Positions 17,889 to 28,149 of a stretch of DNA of 64,000 bases are shown here, one piece after another; position 1 is the stretch's first letter, and the number at the start of each line of letters is the position of its first letter. Position numbers and translations under genes: made by a program. The stretch is taken from positions 248,001 through 312,000 of the forward strand of contig NZ_JAFIQT010000001.1 in the NCBI RefSeq assembly GCF_017355935.1. Direction: 5' to 3'. The DNA is from Telluribacter humicola (GTDB taxonomy: Bacteria > Bacteroidota > Bacteroidia > Cytophagales > Spirosomataceae). The notes below the pieces were generated by a model that worked only from the letters and a program-made list of their open reading frames with translations, ran no database searches and had not been told where the DNA came from.

Positions 17889-18248
17889 ATGGAATTTCTA
17901 ATCATACTTGTCGTTGCGGCTGTAGCACAGCTCTTCCTGCCCTGGTGGGTCATTGCCCTGGTACCTTTTCTGGTATGTATGTGGATGTCGAAGAATGGAT
18001 GGAAAGCCTTCTTTCTGAGCTTTGCGGCCCTGTGTGTTGTGTGGGCGGCCTTTGCCTGGTACCTGCACGATCAAACCAACGGAGCCATGTCAGACCGCAT
18101 CTCCCAGATCTTCTTTCTACCCAATGGATTAGCGCTGGTCGGAGTAGCCGGATTAGTAGGTGGACTGGTGGCAGGATTCGCGGGCGTCGCGGGCTATCAT
18201 CTCCGGTCCATGTTCGTTCGGAAGAATGAACTGGTGTATCGCCGGTAG
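17889..18248 (+). CDS. Small integral membrane protein, hypothetical
   Basis: 119 residues with four hydrophobic segments (about 2-32, 38-57, 80-104) and a basic C-terminus. It starts 12 bases after the acylase stop and is surely on the same transcript. I do not recognise a family. Confidence 0.8.
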   Translation: MEFLIILVVAAVAQLFLPWWVIALVPFLVCMWMSKNGWKAFFLSFAALCVVWAAFAWYLHDQTNGAMSDRISQIFFLPNGLALVGVAGLVGGLVAGFAGVAGYHLRSMFVRKNELVYRR

Positions 18249-18320
18249 CTTTCAGAACAGCCTGTAAGTATCACAAAACCAAATTAATGCCGCACATATA
18301 GCCTGTGATACACAAATCAT

Positions 18321-18328
18321 TATATTTG
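18321..18328 (+). promoter_or_regulatory. Candidate -7 box of ompH
   Basis: TATATTTG fits the Bacteroidetes TAnnTTTG consensus, 45 bases before the GTG start. A clear -33 TTG is not seen. Confidence 0.6.
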
Positions 18329-18372
18329 CGGCTCTTTAAAAGAACCTTTTACCCCAAAACAATTAAAGTATC

Positions 18373-19002
18373 GTGAACAATAACACTTCTCTCATCTGGA
18401 ACATTGTGCTAACTGTGGCGTTGGCAGTGTTGTATTTTTTGCATTTTTCCGGAAGTAAGTCAGGATCAGCGGCTAGTGGTTCGCCGGAAGTCGGCGGCCG
18501 TCGTATCGTGTACGTACAGGTAGATTCACTTTTGACCAATTATGATTTCTTCAAGGAAACTAAGAAGGAACTGGAAAATAAGCGTTTCCAACTGGAAAAC
18601 GATCTGACTACCAGAGGTCGTTCTCTCGAAAATGAAATTGCTTTCTTTCAGCAGAGAGCTCAGACCATGACCCTCGACCAGGCGCGTGCTACTGAACAAC
18701 AGCTGATGAAGAAGCAGCAGGATCTGGTTCAGTACCGTGATCGCTCAGCCCAGCAGCTGGCTCAGCAGGAGGCTGACAAAAACGAGATGCTTTACAAGCA
18801 GATACAGGAATACATCAAAAAGTATAACGACGATAACAATTACGAGTACGTACTTGGCTATTCGCAGGGTGGTGGCATTCTTTATGCTGATACTACTCTG
18901 AACGTTACTCAAAAAATGATTGAAGGTCTTAATAAGGAGTATAGCGAGATTAGCAAGAAGAGTGGTACTACTGCTAAGAAAGACTCTACCAGCAAGAAGT
19001 AA
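18373..19002 (+). CDS. OmpH/Skp family periplasmic chaperone
   Basis: 209-residue protein with an N-terminal membrane anchor or signal (LIWNIVLTVALAVLYFLHF) and a Skp-like body: RIVYVQVDSLLTNYDFFKETKKEL, a long coiled coil (about 65-150), then YEYVLGYSQGGGILYADTTLNVT, the strand that closes the trimer body. Skp holds unfolded outer-membrane proteins in the periplasm. The start is GTG at 18373; no in-frame ATG precedes the membrane segment. The C-terminus is Lys/Ser-rich. Monocistronic, with a promoter-like box upstream and a strong terminator downstream. Confidence 0.93.
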   Translation: MNNNTSLIWNIVLTVALAVLYFLHFSGSKSGSAASGSPEVGGRRIVYVQVDSLLTNYDFFKETKKELENKRFQLENDLTTRGRSLENEIAFFQQRAQTMTLDQARATEQQLMKKQQDLVQYRDRSAQQLAQQEADKNEMLYKQIQEYIKKYNDDNNYEYVLGYSQGGGILYADTTLNVTQKMIEGLNKEYSEISKKSGTTAKKDSTSKK

Positions 19003-19027
19003 CAGAGGTTAGTTCTTCCAAGTCTGT

Positions 19028-19067
19028 AAATGTAAAAGGGCGGCCCAATGGCCGCCCTTTTACATTT
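19028..19067. terminator. Bidirectional terminator between ompH and sdhB
   Basis: Near-perfect 18-bp stem, AAATGTAAAAGGGCGGCC and its complement, with loop CAAT, giving A/T tails on both sides. It serves the convergent ompH and sdhB genes. Confidence 0.93.
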
Positions 19068-19145
19068 AGGATATATTTCAGCTTTATACTGCTAGGATAT
19101 ATTTCAGCTTTATACTGCTAGGATATATTTCAGCTTTATACTGCG
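19068..19145. repeat. Three tandem copies of a 26-bp unit spanning the sdhB 3' end
   Basis: The unit at 19068-19093 is repeated exactly at 19094-19119 and again at 19120-19145 with only its last base different. The third copy contains the last codons and stop of sdhB; the other two therefore carry copies of that gene end, including the TAA, in the 3' untranslated region before the shared terminator. Confidence 0.97.
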
Positions 19146-19906
19146 CTGGAAGTCATCTTAGCACCCAGGTACTCGCGGTTGGTACGTGCGATAGTATCCA
19201 GAGAAATCTCCTTCGGACACTCTGCCGAGCAGGCACCGGTATTGCTACAGGCACCGAATCCTTCGGAATCCATCTGAGCTACCATCTTCTCAGCTCTGAT
19301 TTTACGCTCTGTCTGTCCCTGTGGCAGTAAGGCCAGCTGCGAAATCTTCGCTGATACAAATAGCATGGCGGAAGAGTTTTTACAAGCGGCTACACAGGCT
19401 CCACATCCAATACAAGACGCTGCCATGAAGGCATCATCAGCATTTTCTTTGCGAACAGGAATACTGTTGGCATCACGCGCATTACCGGTATTTACTGATA
19501 CAAAACCACCGGAAGCAATGATCCGGTCAAAGGCTGTACGGTCTGTAACCAGGTCTTTAATAACCGGGAAAGCAACGGCACGCCAGGGCTCAATGGCAAT
19601 GGTATCGCCACTCTTGAACGAGCGCATGTGTAGCTGGCAGGTAGCTACCCCTTTCAGAGGACCGTGAGGACGGCCATTGATATACATTGAGCAACTTCCG
19701 CAAATTCCTTCGCGACAATCATGATCAAAGGCAATGGGTTCTTTTCCTTCGTGAACGAGGCGTTCGTTGAGTACATCAAGCATTTCAAGGAACGACATAT
19801 CCGGTGAAACGTCACTTACTTCATATGTAACAAAACCACCTTCGGTACTATTATTTCTTTGTCTCCATACATTCAGAGTCAGATGCATGTTAGCATTAGC
19901 GTCCAT
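19136..19906 (-). CDS. sdhB: Succinate dehydrogenase/fumarate reductase iron-sulfur subunit
   Basis: Carries electrons from the flavoprotein subunit to the quinone site. The 256-residue protein has the plant-type [2Fe-2S] domain ([30 protein letters not shown], about 60-90) and a C-terminal domain with [16 protein letters not shown] and [17 protein letters not shown] for the [4Fe-4S] and [3Fe-4S] clusters. The sequence is of the Bacteroidetes B-type. A second ATG (19888) giving MHLTLNVW is also possible. It is the last gene of the sdh cluster but is separated from sdhA by a glycosyltransferase gene whose end it overlaps by 11 bases. The 3' end is repeated downstream. Confidence 0.97.
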   Translation of the reverse strand: MDANANMHLTLNVWRQRNNSTEGGFVTYEVSDVSPDMSFLEMLDVLNERLVHEGKEPIAFDHDCREGICGSCSMYINGRPHGPLKGVATCQLHMRSFKSGDTIAIEPWRAVAFPVIKDLVTDRTAFDRIIASGGFVSVNTGNARDANSIPVRKENADDAFMAASCIGCGACVAACKNSSAMLFVSAKISQLALLPQGQTERKIRAEKMVAQMDSEGFGACSNTGACSAECPKEISLDTIARTNREYLGAKMTSSAV

Positions 19907-21518
19907 AAGCTATTTTTTTACTGTCAGTTTGATTTTTCTTGTATACTAAAAATTGGCTGTCGTATCTAAGGTACCCTCTCCCGTAGATAGGCAGACTTTC
20001 GATAGTGGGTTTACGGTCGATTGATCTGACCAGTGTGTAATTATGCGCAAATTGATCTGAATGTTCTTGTTTATTGGTCCTGAGCTCGCCAGGACGTACA
20101 ATCACCCAATCAGGCTTGATGTGGTTGACTATTTCTATATAGGACTCAGATCCGAGGGTTTTACGTGCGTTAATTATAGTTTTGTTACCCAATCCAGGGT
20201 AGTCATACATAGTAAGGCCGGAGTAGTACCCTATATAGCCAAGCGGTTCCAGAAATACGGTTTCGTTAGTACTTTCGGCTTTCTCTTTCAGCCAAAGGCC
20301 TATTTCCTTCCGAATACCGTTCTCTATAAGCTGCTGCTGCATCTTCATTTGAGAAAGCCCGCCGGTATATACCCATACCTGCATGATAATAACTAGTCCC
20401 ACTATAGCTCCTGGTGCCCATTGCCGAACCTGAATACTTGCCGAACTAGCCTTAGCTATCTGTGTGAGCAGGCTACCCAAAGCGATCAGGCTTACAATAG
20501 TTACGGCCGGAATATACCAGGGATATATAAAAGGCGAAAATACAATCAGATAAGAAGCTATGCAAAAGGCCGCAAAGGATAGAAAGCGGGCAGTAGCATT
20601 AACCTTCGGAACCATCCACAGCAGGACTACCACATACGATAGCCACTTCAGGGCAAGCATAAGTACTTCAGGCCAACCTCCTGTCTGATAATAGGTAGGA
20701 GCAAAGATCCAGATAAAAGGACCGTCGCCCGAAACTAATCCGGTAATTATGTACTGAGCGTAATTAAGACCCCGATCCAGAATATTACTAAAGGTTAGGG
20801 ACCCCTTTGCCAGCACTGTGTTTGGAATGGGGTTTCCGTAGTAAGCCCAGGCAAATAGTATCCAGGGCACGTAGCAGATAACTCCGATTACACCGGCTCT
20901 AAAAAACGTAAATAGGTAAGGCAACGACCGGTTTCGGAACAAGAGGTACCCCAGCAGAATGGACCCGATATGTATAAAGGCATCCGGGCGGCTCCACATC
21001 AGGAAGGCCCAGATCAGACCAATACGCACCGGATTGAGCTCTTCATCACGGAGTAGCTCACGCACAAAAAGGCTAATTCCAAGTAGCATAAAGGCTGTTT
21101 CCATGCCATTGATGCTGAAGTCCATGCTTTTTTCGTCAAAAACAAAAACGATTGTAATCAGAAACGCCAGCCAGATAGGAGCCTTCAGCTTGTCAAAGAA
21201 CAGGTTGAACAGGATTTTAGCGGTAACACCTATCAGGACAACATTAATAATGCGGAAAAGCCAGATTACAGCCTCATCATTCCAGGTGATATAGTACAAC
21301 AATGCGGGGATTAAAGTCCCCAGTGGGGAAGTGAAAGAGTGGATTCTTTCACCCAAATTATAAGTAAAGCCGACCCCCTCTGCCAGATTCTTCGAAGCCC
21401 TGAATGTAATGTACCAATCTTCCCAGCGATGATCAGTATAAATAGCAAAAAGAAGAGCAGAGGCCATACCGAGGCCTAATGCTATCCAGGAGATAGATCT
21501 GTAAATGGACGGCGACAT
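19896..21518 (-). CDS. GT-C type integral membrane glycosyltransferase (AftB/ArnT-like)
   Basis: 540-residue protein with about ten hydrophobic segments and a soluble C-terminal part (about 400-540). Motifs resemble polyprenyl-phosphate-sugar-dependent GT-C enzymes: an acidic pair in the first outer loop ([22 protein letters not shown]), [33 protein letters not shown] and [14 protein letters not shown]. This set is like the AftB-type arabinofuranosyltransferase family and its Bacteroidetes relatives; the sugar and acceptor are unknown. It lies between sdhA and sdhB in the same direction and overlaps the start of sdhB by 11 bases, so sdhB translation depends on this transcript. Confidence 0.8.
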   Translation of the reverse strand: MSPSIYRSISWIALGLGMASALLFAIYTDHRWEDWYITFRASKNLAEGVGFTYNLGERIHSFTSPLGTLIPALLYYITWNDEAVIWLFRIINVVLIGVTAKILFNLFFDKLKAPIWLAFLITIVFVFDEKSMDFSINGMETAFMLLGISLFVRELLRDEELNPVRIGLIWAFLMWSRPDAFIHIGSILLGYLLFRNRSLPYLFTFFRAGVIGVICYVPWILFAWAYYGNPIPNTVLAKGSLTFSNILDRGLNYAQYIITGLVSGDGPFIWIFAPTYYQTGGWPEVLMLALKWLSYVVVLLWMVPKVNATARFLSFAAFCIASYLIVFSPFIYPWYIPAVTIVSLIALGSLLTQIAKASSASIQVRQWAPGAIVGLVIIMQVWVYTGGLSQMKMQQQLIENGIRKEIGLWLKEKAESTNETVFLEPLGYIGYYSGLTMYDYPGLGNKTIINARKTLGSESYIEIVNHIKPDWVIVRPGELRTNKQEHSDQFAHNYTLVRSIDRKPTIESLPIYGRGYLRYDSQFLVYKKNQTDSKKIAYGR

Positions 21519-21561
21519 ACTTATAAAATTAAAGTTAGAGTTGTACTTTACCTATAAATAT

Positions 21562-21602
21562 GGGGAGTAAGCCTTTTGTTAAAACTGTGGGGCTTACTCC
21601 CC
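21562..21602. other. Stem-loop in the sdhA-glycosyltransferase gap
   Basis: Perfect 12-bp inverted repeat GGGGAGTAAGCC / GGCTTACTCCCC around a 17-base loop. There is no T-run on the minus strand, so it is not a typical terminator; an RNA-processing or stability element that separates sdhCA from the following genes is plausible. Confidence 0.7.
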
Positions 21603-21634
21603 GGCTATCGCTGCTAGAAAAAAATGTACCAGCA

Positions 21635-23623
21635 CTACTTGTAGCTACGCTGTGCAATCTTGATGTTTTCGTATTCAAGATCCTCCTTGTGGAGCTCCCA
21701 CTGGCTTTCGCCCAGGTACTGCCATGCGGCTACATACATGTAATTTTCATCGTCACGGAGGGCTTCTCCGTCTTCAGTCTGGTACTCTTCGCGGAAGTGG
21801 CCCCCGCAGGACTCATTGCGGTTGAGCGCGTCAAGACACATCAGCTCGCCCAATTCAATAAAGTCAGCCACACGGCCTGCTCTATCCAACTCGGGGTTTA
21901 GCTCATTGGCTGTACCTACCACACGCAGGTCACTCCAGAACTCTTTGCGAAGTGCTCTGATCTCCTGAATAGCCTCCTGCAGACCCTTTGCGTTACGAGC
22001 CATACCGCACTTATCCCACATGATCTTACCCAAACGGCGGTGGAAATGCTCGGGGGACGTTTTGCCTTGAATAGAAAGCAGTTTTTCGATACGCTCCCTA
22101 ACATCCCTTTCCGTTTGGTCAAAAGCTTCGTGGTTTGTAGAGATGTCACCTGAGCGAATCTCATTGGCCAGGTAGGCTCCGATTGTATAAGGAATCACAA
22201 AGTAGCCATCGGCAAGTCCCTGCATAAGTGCAGAAGCTCCCAGGCGGTTAGCGCCGTGATCAGAGAAGTTAGCCTCACCCAGAGCATACAGACCAGGTAC
22301 AGTAGTCATAAGGTTATAATCAACCCAGATACCACCCATGGTATAGTGTACCGCCGGATAGATACGCATAGGTACCTCATAAGGATCTTCACCGGTGATC
22401 TGCTTGTACATATCAAACAGGTTACCGTATTTCTCTTTTACAACGGCCTTACCCATCACAGTGATCTGCTCGGGTGTAGCGTTGAAAAGGTTGTTTTTAT
22501 TAGCTTCGCCTCTACCGTAGCGCTCAATAGCGGATGTGTAGTCCAGGTATACAGCCATCTTGGATGGACCTACTCCATAACCGGCATCACAACGCTCTTT
22601 GGCCGCCCGTGAGGCGATATCACGAGGTACCAGGTTACCGAAGGCCGGGTAACGACGCTCCAGGTAGTAGTCGCGCTCGTCTTCGGGTATTGCGCTTGGA
22701 ATGCGATTGTCATTCTGCTTCTTAGGTACCCAGATACGTCCGTCGTTACGTAGTGACTCTGACATCAGGGTCAGCTTCGACTGGTGCTCACCAGATACCG
22801 GAATACAGGTAGGGTGGATCTGAGTGAAGCAAGGGTTACCAAAGAATGCTCCACGCTTGTGAGCTTTCCAGGCAGCCGTTACGTTGCTACCCATCGCGTT
22901 GGTAGAAAGGTAGAACACGTTACCGTATCCACCTGAGCAGATCAGTACGGCGTGGCCGGCGTGACGCTCAAGCTCACCAGTAACCATGTTACGGGCGATG
23001 ATCCCGCGACATTTGCCATCGATCACTACTACATCCAGCATCTCGTGACGGCTGTACATCTTTACTGTACCCATACCTACCTGACGCTCCAGGGCGGAGT
23101 AGGCACCTAGTAGCAGCTGCTGACCGGTCTGACCGGCTGCGTAGAAAGTACGCTGTACCTGCACCCCACCGAACGAACGGTTAGACAGCAGTCCGCCGTA
23201 CTCACGGGCAAAAGGCACACCCTGCGCCACACACTGGTCAATGATACTACCCGACACTTCGGCCAGACGGTATACATTGGATTCGCGTGAGCGGTAGTCA
23301 CCCCCTTTTACGGTATCATAGAAAAGACGGTAGATGGAGTCACCGTCATTTTGATAGTTTTTAGCGGCATTGATCCCTCCCTGGGCTGCAATAGAGTGCG
23401 CCCGACGCGGAGAATCCTGAAAGCAGAAAGCTTTTACTTTATAGCCTAGCTCGGCCAGTGTAGCGGCGGCAGAGGCTCCTGCCAGTCCGGTACCCACTAC
23501 AATTATTTCAAGTCTGCGCTTATTGGCAGGGTTAACCAGCGGTACAGAAGAACGATACCTGTTCCACTTATCTTCCAGTGGTCCAGCGGGAATCTTGGCA
23601 TCCAAAAGTGGTGAAGTTGCCAT
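21635..23623 (-). CDS. sdhA: Succinate dehydrogenase/fumarate reductase flavoprotein subunit
   Basis: Oxidises succinate to fumarate with covalently bound FAD. The 662 residues begin with a dinucleotide fold ([19 protein letters not shown], about 36-54), then the FAD-attachment histidine in [14 protein letters not shown]. Substrate-site blocks include [19 protein letters not shown] and the catalytic [18 protein letters not shown]; the C-terminal helical domain holds [13 protein letters not shown] and [12 protein letters not shown]. The length and B-type character fit other Bacteroidetes. It starts about 40 bases after sdhC, in the same operon. Confidence 0.98.
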   Translation of the reverse strand: MATSPLLDAKIPAGPLEDKWNRYRSSVPLVNPANKRRLEIIVVGTGLAGASAAATLAELGYKVKAFCFQDSPRRAHSIAAQGGINAAKNYQNDGDSIYRLFYDTVKGGDYRSRESNVYRLAEVSGSIIDQCVAQGVPFAREYGGLLSNRSFGGVQVQRTFYAAGQTGQQLLLGAYSALERQVGMGTVKMYSRHEMLDVVVIDGKCRGIIARNMVTGELERHAGHAVLICSGGYGNVFYLSTNAMGSNVTAAWKAHKRGAFFGNPCFTQIHPTCIPVSGEHQSKLTLMSESLRNDGRIWVPKKQNDNRIPSAIPEDERDYYLERRYPAFGNLVPRDIASRAAKERCDAGYGVGPSKMAVYLDYTSAIERYGRGEANKNNLFNATPEQITVMGKAVVKEKYGNLFDMYKQITGEDPYEVPMRIYPAVHYTMGGIWVDYNLMTTVPGLYALGEANFSDHGANRLGASALMQGLADGYFVIPYTIGAYLANEIRSGDISTNHEAFDQTERDVRERIEKLLSIQGKTSPEHFHRRLGKIMWDKCGMARNAKGLQEAIQEIRALRKEFWSDLRVVGTANELNPELDRAGRVADFIELGELMCLDALNRNESCGGHFREEYQTEDGEALRDDENYMYVAAWQYLGESQWELHKEDLEYENIKIAQRSYK

Positions 23624-23662
23624 ATAGGATCTGTTTAATTAACTAATTGTGAATTAAAGCAA

Positions 23663-24454
23663 TTACATTGCGTTCCGGAAGAATATATACACAGGCATAG
23701 CTGCAAATATTACCGGAATAAGGATTCCGAAAATCCAGAGGCCAATGCCCTGGATCAGCGGAGTGTACTTGGGGTGATTAAGACCAACCGTCTGGAAGGC
23801 GCTCCAGAAACCATGGGCCATGTGATAAGCCAGTGCTGCTACTCCGAGCAGATAGAAAAGTACTACCAGCGGATTAGAGAAGGTTCTTTCTACCCGGGAA
23901 AAGAGATCTTTTACAATGACAGTTTTGGCGGTACCCTCCTCATTCAGACTTTGCTCCATTTTAGTGCTTAGTCGGTAGTCTTCGGGCATTACCTCGGTGT
24001 TCAACAGGCGACCTTCGGTCAGATCTACAGTGTATCTCTTGTAGGGAACTTCTCCAAAATTGTAGGAGTACCAGAAATTAGCCATGTGCACCACGATAAA
24101 CAAAAAGAGAACTGTTCCGAGAATAGCCATGTTACGGCTGGCCCAGCTGCTCTGGTTGTCAAATCTTTTGTAGCCAACGCTACCACGTGCCCGACGATTT
24201 ACGTAAGCGAGGTACAAGCCATCGATAGCGTGTAGCAGAATCATTGCGTACAGCCCCCATGAAATAGTTTTGATGAATGGGTTAGTAGTCATAAACACGG
24301 TGTAGGAATTGAAAGCCAATCCCTCATCCGACTTAAATACCTGCAGGTTTCCGACCAGATGGACGATCAGGAAAGTGCAAAGAAAGAGGCCTGTAAGGGC
24401 CATAACGAGTTTCTTTCCAATAGAACTCGACAGCGTTTGTGTTAGCCACGACAT
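23663..24454 (-). CDS. sdhC: Succinate dehydrogenase cytochrome b subunit
   Basis: Single large membrane anchor of a B-type succinate:menaquinone oxidoreductase with five hydrophobic helices and two haems b. The 263 residues include histidines inside helices (LIVHLVGNLQVF, LLHAIDGLYLAYVN, IVVHMANFWYSY, LAYHMAHGFWSAFQTVG), the expected haem ligands. The start at 24454 (MSWLTQTLSSSIGKK) is an ATG; an in-frame TTG lies 9 bases upstream. It is the promoter-proximal gene of the cluster. Confidence 0.96.
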   Translation of the reverse strand: MSWLTQTLSSSIGKKLVMALTGLFLCTFLIVHLVGNLQVFKSDEGLAFNSYTVFMTTNPFIKTISWGLYAMILLHAIDGLYLAYVNRRARGSVGYKRFDNQSSWASRNMAILGTVLFLFIVVHMANFWYSYNFGEVPYKRYTVDLTEGRLLNTEVMPEDYRLSTKMEQSLNEEGTAKTVIVKDLFSRVERTFSNPLVVLFYLLGVAALAYHMAHGFWSAFQTVGLNHPKYTPLIQGIGLWIFGILIPVIFAAMPVYIFFRNAM

Positions 24455-24765
24455 AGCAAACAACTAGGGTTTATTTAGTGCGAAAAATGGTACAATTATA
24501 ACCTTTCAAAGGTACGGGACAAACGTGATCGATACAATAAATCAGCCCCAAATTTGCTCAATTAGTGTTTATTTATAATAGTTTTAAGGATTAGTGGGTC
24601 TAACAGTTTGTATAAAATGTTTGTTTGGTTTGTACACAATCAAGAATAGAGGGAGTTAGGAACAGTGCTGTCTTACTTTTAGCTTTTGAAAACACATATA
24701 TTTTACCTTATTTTTCGTTCAAGGTATATCCATAAAAACCTGTTATAAGCATTAATTCCTAATAT
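24455..24765. other. Divergent intergenic region between sdhC and the T9SS surface protein
   Basis: About 310 AT-rich bases holding the sdhC promoter near its left end. No reading frame or RNA gene is apparent; the promoter of the plus-strand gene is presumably here but I cannot point to a box with confidence. Confidence 0.55.
24507..24537 (-). promoter_or_regulatory. Promoter of the sdh operon
   Basis: On the minus strand, TTG (24537-24535), 20 bases, then TACCTTTG (24514-24507), a full match to the Bacteroidetes primary sigma pattern TTG-N19-23-TAnnTTTG, placed about 50 bases before sdhC. Confidence 0.75.
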
Positions 24766-27657
24766 ATGCGCCAATCACTACAGTGTATATTCCTCTTTCT
24801 TTTACTTGCTGCACTTGCCCACGACGCCTCGGCTACCCACGTTCGGGCGGGTGAGATCACGGCCCGACGCATCTCCTCCAACTCCCTTACCTACGAAATC
24901 ACCCTGACTGCCTACTTTGATATGCAGAATGGTAGACCTGCGGCTGATGCTCAGGTAGACGTAAGCTTCTACGTGGGAGATGTAGGACCCATCGTGGTGC
25001 CGCGTAAGCTGCCTATTGTAGATATTGGCAACAACACGACCCGCAACGAATATACTTTTGTTTATACTTTTCCGGCTCCGGGACGATTCGTCATTTCTAC
25101 TGCTCTACAGAACCGGAACAATAACGTACTGAATATCTCGCCGCCACCTACCCAGGAGATCGACTTCTTTATCCGCTCTACGCTGGTTATCAATGCTGCC
25201 CTGGGACTTAACCGTACGCCCGTTCTGCTGAACCCGCCGATTGATCTGGCAGCGGTTGGACAGCGTTACATCCACAACCCCGGCGCTTTTGATGCTGATG
25301 GCGATAGTCTGGCTTACCGCCTGGTGACTCCTCAGCGCAGTGCTGCGGCTGGTCGTGGTCGTGATGTACAGTACGTAGACCCCAACAAGGTACAGCCCGA
25401 AGGACCTACCGAAAACGGTACCTTTCCTCCGACCTTCAGTATCAATGCCATAACGGGGGACCTGATCTGGGATGCGCCCGCCATACCAGGGTACTACAAC
25501 GTAGCCTTTATTGTGGAGGAATGGCGCAACGGCGTTAAGATTGGTGAGATTGTACGCGAGATGCAGATCATTGTACTCGAGGTAAATAATGACCGGCCCC
25601 GACTGGACTCTATTCCGGACCTGTGCGTTGAAGCAGGTACAAACATCAGACAGACCATCACAGCTACGGATAAAAACGGAGACCGTCTGACGCTGACCTC
25701 TATCAGTGGAGTCTATCAGAATGCTCTGGTACCTGCACAGAATGGTAACTTTACCGTAGGTCAGCAGAATGCTCTGGGGCAGGTGACGGGGGTATTTAAC
25801 TGGCAGACCGGCTGTAACCATATTCGACTGGAACCCTACGATGTACTTTTCAAAGTAGAGGATAATGCCGGACCTAATTTCCCCAACCCGTCGTTATTCA
25901 GAAAGCTGGTCGATATCAGAACCTTTAAAATACGGGTATACGGTCCAAAACCGCAGAACGTGCGGGCAGAACCGGCAGTGGATCCGTCCGGCCAGGCTTT
26001 CCGCGTCTCCTGGAGTTCGTACGAGTGTCAGATACCGGGGGCTCAGATCGTAGTCTATCGTCGGGAGGGCTGTTCCAACTACGAAGCTGATGCCTGTCAG
26101 CCGGGGCTGCCGGTAGGACTGGGGTATCAGGAAGTAGGCCGGGTCGCGGTGGGAGAAACCTCTTTTGTGGATAACAACAACGGCCAGGGACTACGACGGG
26201 GTATCAACTACAGTTACCGACTGGTAGTGGAGTTTCCGCGTCCGGGCGCTCTGCCTACCGAGCCTAACCGTCTGAACGGTGGTGGTACCAGCTTGCCTTC
26301 GTCGGAGTTTTGTCTGGATCTGCCTCAGATGATGCCGGTCATTACCAATGTGACAGTGGACTCAACCAGTCAGACTCGTGGTGTAGTTACCGTACGCTGG
26401 ACTCGTCCTCTTGGAGTAGCACCAGGTACCCTCGAAGGTCCTTCACAGTACCGTCTGTTCCGGGCTACCGGTCTGAATGGAACTGACTTTACCCAGATAG
26501 CTACCATCAATACTAACCTGCAGCCGGGCGTGGCCGATACCGTATTTGTGGACAGAGGCCTTAATACAACCGCCAATGCCTATCGCTACCGTATCGACTA
26601 CTACTTTACCAGCAACGGAAGCTTGGTAAAACTGGACGAAGCCGAACCGGCCAGCAGCGTGCGCCTGGAACAGCAAGGGTCGCCTACGCGTCAGGTACAG
26701 CTGGCATGGACAGCCAATGTACCCTGGGACAACACCAACCAGCGCCACCGGGTATACCGCGAAAGCCGTACGCAACCGGGCGTATTCAACCAGATCGCCG
26801 AGGTGCAGGTGCAGGGGCCGGAAACATTCACCTATACCGATGATGGTACGGATCGTTTCAGTGCCGACGGTACCCAGTCAGTGACTTTGTCTGCCGATTC
26901 AACCTACTGTTACCGCGTAGAGACGGTAGGCTCGTACAACAGTGCCCGTATCCGGCCTTCGCTGTTGTACAACTTCTCACAGATTATCTGTGTGAGCCCA
27001 TTAGATACTACCAAACCGTGCCCGCCGGTATTGATGCTGGATACGCTGGATTGCTCGACGCTGACTCCGGATGCTTTCTGTAGCCAGACTACCTTCACCA
27101 ATAACCTGTCGTGGACTTATCCGGCTCAGAATGCAGCGGGTGGAGATTGTGATCCTAACATAGTAGAGTACAAGATTTACTACGCGCGTTTTGAGGGAGA
27201 GGAGCCTAAGTACCTGGCTTCGGTACTGCCCCCACCAACGCCACCGGCTATGACTTATGCGCATACCAACCTCAGCTCATTTGCTGGCTGCTACTACGTA
27301 ACAGCGGTGAATCGGTTCGGTAATGAGAGCGCGCCAAGTAACATAGTATGTAAGGACAACTGTCCTCAGTTTGCACTGCCAAACGTATTCACGCCTAACA
27401 ACGACGGTAAGAACGATGTCTTCAAGCCATTGAACTGTCCCAGCTTTGTCGAGACGGTGGAGTTCAGGGTATTTAACCGCTGGGGCACCAAGGTATTCGA
27501 AACAACGGACGTAGGTGTTAACTGGAACGGAAAGAATAGCGCCGGGCAGGATCTGCCAGCGGGTCAGTACTATTACGAGGCAGTGGTACGCTTCGAGTCG
27601 GTGCGGCCCAATAGTGAGCCACTAATCCTAAAAGGTTGGGTACAACTACTGCGCTAA
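24766..27657 (+). CDS. Large secreted surface protein with T9SS type B sorting domain
   Basis: 963-residue exported protein. It has a signal peptide (about 1-23, ending DASA), beta-rich repeats (a cadherin/Ig-like region with DADGDSLAYRL and ATDKNGDRLTL, then fibronectin type III-like blocks around residues 400-850) and a C-terminal gliding-motility/CHU_C domain starting LPNVFTPNNDGKNDVFKP and ending WNGKNSAGQDLPAGQYYYEAV...LKGWVQLL. This end directs export through the type IX system and attachment to the cell surface. No catalytic motif is visible, so adhesion is the likely role. The stop overlaps the start of the next gene (TAATG). Confidence 0.93.
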   Translation: MRQSLQCIFLFLLLAALAHDASATHVRAGEITARRISSNSLTYEITLTAYFDMQNGRPAADAQVDVSFYVGDVGPIVVPRKLPIVDIGNNTTRNEYTFVYTFPAPGRFVISTALQNRNNNVLNISPPPTQEIDFFIRSTLVINAALGLNRTPVLLNPPIDLAAVGQRYIHNPGAFDADGDSLAYRLVTPQRSAAAGRGRDVQYVDPNKVQPEGPTENGTFPPTFSINAITGDLIWDAPAIPGYYNVAFIVEEWRNGVKIGEIVREMQIIVLEVNNDRPRLDSIPDLCVEAGTNIRQTITATDKNGDRLTLTSISGVYQNALVPAQNGNFTVGQQNALGQVTGVFNWQTGCNHIRLEPYDVLFKVEDNAGPNFPNPSLFRKLVDIRTFKIRVYGPKPQNVRAEPAVDPSGQAFRVSWSSYECQIPGAQIVVYRREGCSNYEADACQPGLPVGLGYQEVGRVAVGETSFVDNNNGQGLRRGINYSYRLVVEFPRPGALPTEPNRLNGGGTSLPSSEFCLDLPQMMPVITNVTVDSTSQTRGVVTVRWTRPLGVAPGTLEGPSQYRLFRATGLNGTDFTQIATINTNLQPGVADTVFVDRGLNTTANAYRYRIDYYFTSNGSLVKLDEAEPASSVRLEQQGSPTRQVQLAWTANVPWDNTNQRHRVYRESRTQPGVFNQIAEVQVQGPETFTYTDDGTDRFSADGTQSVTLSADSTYCYRVETVGSYNSARIRPSLLYNFSQIICVSPLDTTKPCPPVLMLDTLDCSTLTPDAFCSQTTFTNNLSWTYPAQNAAGGDCDPNIVEYKIYYARFEGEEPKYLASVLPPPTPPAMTYAHTNLSSFAGCYYVTAVNRFGNESAPSNIVCKDNCPQFALPNVFTPNNDGKNDVFKPLNCPSFVETVEFRVFNRWGTKVFETTDVGVNWNGKNSAGQDLPAGQYYYEAVVRFESVRPNSEPLILKGWVQLLR

Positions 27658-28046
27658 TGAATATAGTATTCTTTGATGGTGTATGCAATCTGTGCAATGG
27701 AGCGGTCAATTTCCTGATCGACCATGACTCGAAGCAGCAGCTGAAATATGCCTCATTACAGTCCAAAGCGGGGCAGGCCGTGTTGCAAAAATACGGTCTG
27801 CCTCAGGATGAATATGAGAGTTTTCTGCTGCTAAAAGAAGACAAACTGTATCAGAAGTCTGATGCAGCGCTGGAGGTAGCGCGCTTGCTAGGGGGAGCAT
27901 GGGCTGGTCTTTATGTATTCAAGCTAATACCTCGCTTTATAAGGGACGCTGTATATAACTGGGTCGCCAGTAACCGCTATCGGTGGTTCGGCAAAAATAG
28001 CTCGTGCCGTATACCTACACCTGAACTTCGGGAGCGGTTCGTTTAA
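27657..28046 (+). CDS. DCC-family thiol-disulfide oxidoreductase-like protein
   Basis: 129-residue protein starting MNIVFFDGVCNLCNGAVNFLI with the DxxCxLC motif that names the DUF393/DCC family, and ending with the usual SCRIPTPELRERF. Members are thioredoxin-like, but their reaction is not established. The ATG at 27657 overlaps the stop of the surface-protein gene, giving translational coupling; functional linkage to that protein is not obvious. Confidence 0.92.
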   Translation: MNIVFFDGVCNLCNGAVNFLIDHDSKQQLKYASLQSKAGQAVLQKYGLPQDEYESFLLLKEDKLYQKSDAALEVARLLGGAWAGLYVFKLIPRFIRDAVYNWVASNRYRWFGKNSSCRIPTPELRERFV

Positions 28047-28082
28047 GCCTATTTCATACTTTAAAGAGTTATCCTTTATTTT

Positions 28083-28114
28083 GCAGCCCGGCTCTAAAGA
28101 GCCGGGCTATTTTG
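28083..28114 (+). terminator. Terminator after the DCC-family gene
   Basis: Stem AGCCCGGCTCT / AGAGCCGGGCT with loop AA, followed by ATTTTG on the plus strand. Confidence 0.85.
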
Positions 28115-28149
28115 TTGAAAGCAATCTGTTTAACTATTGATAGAAATTT

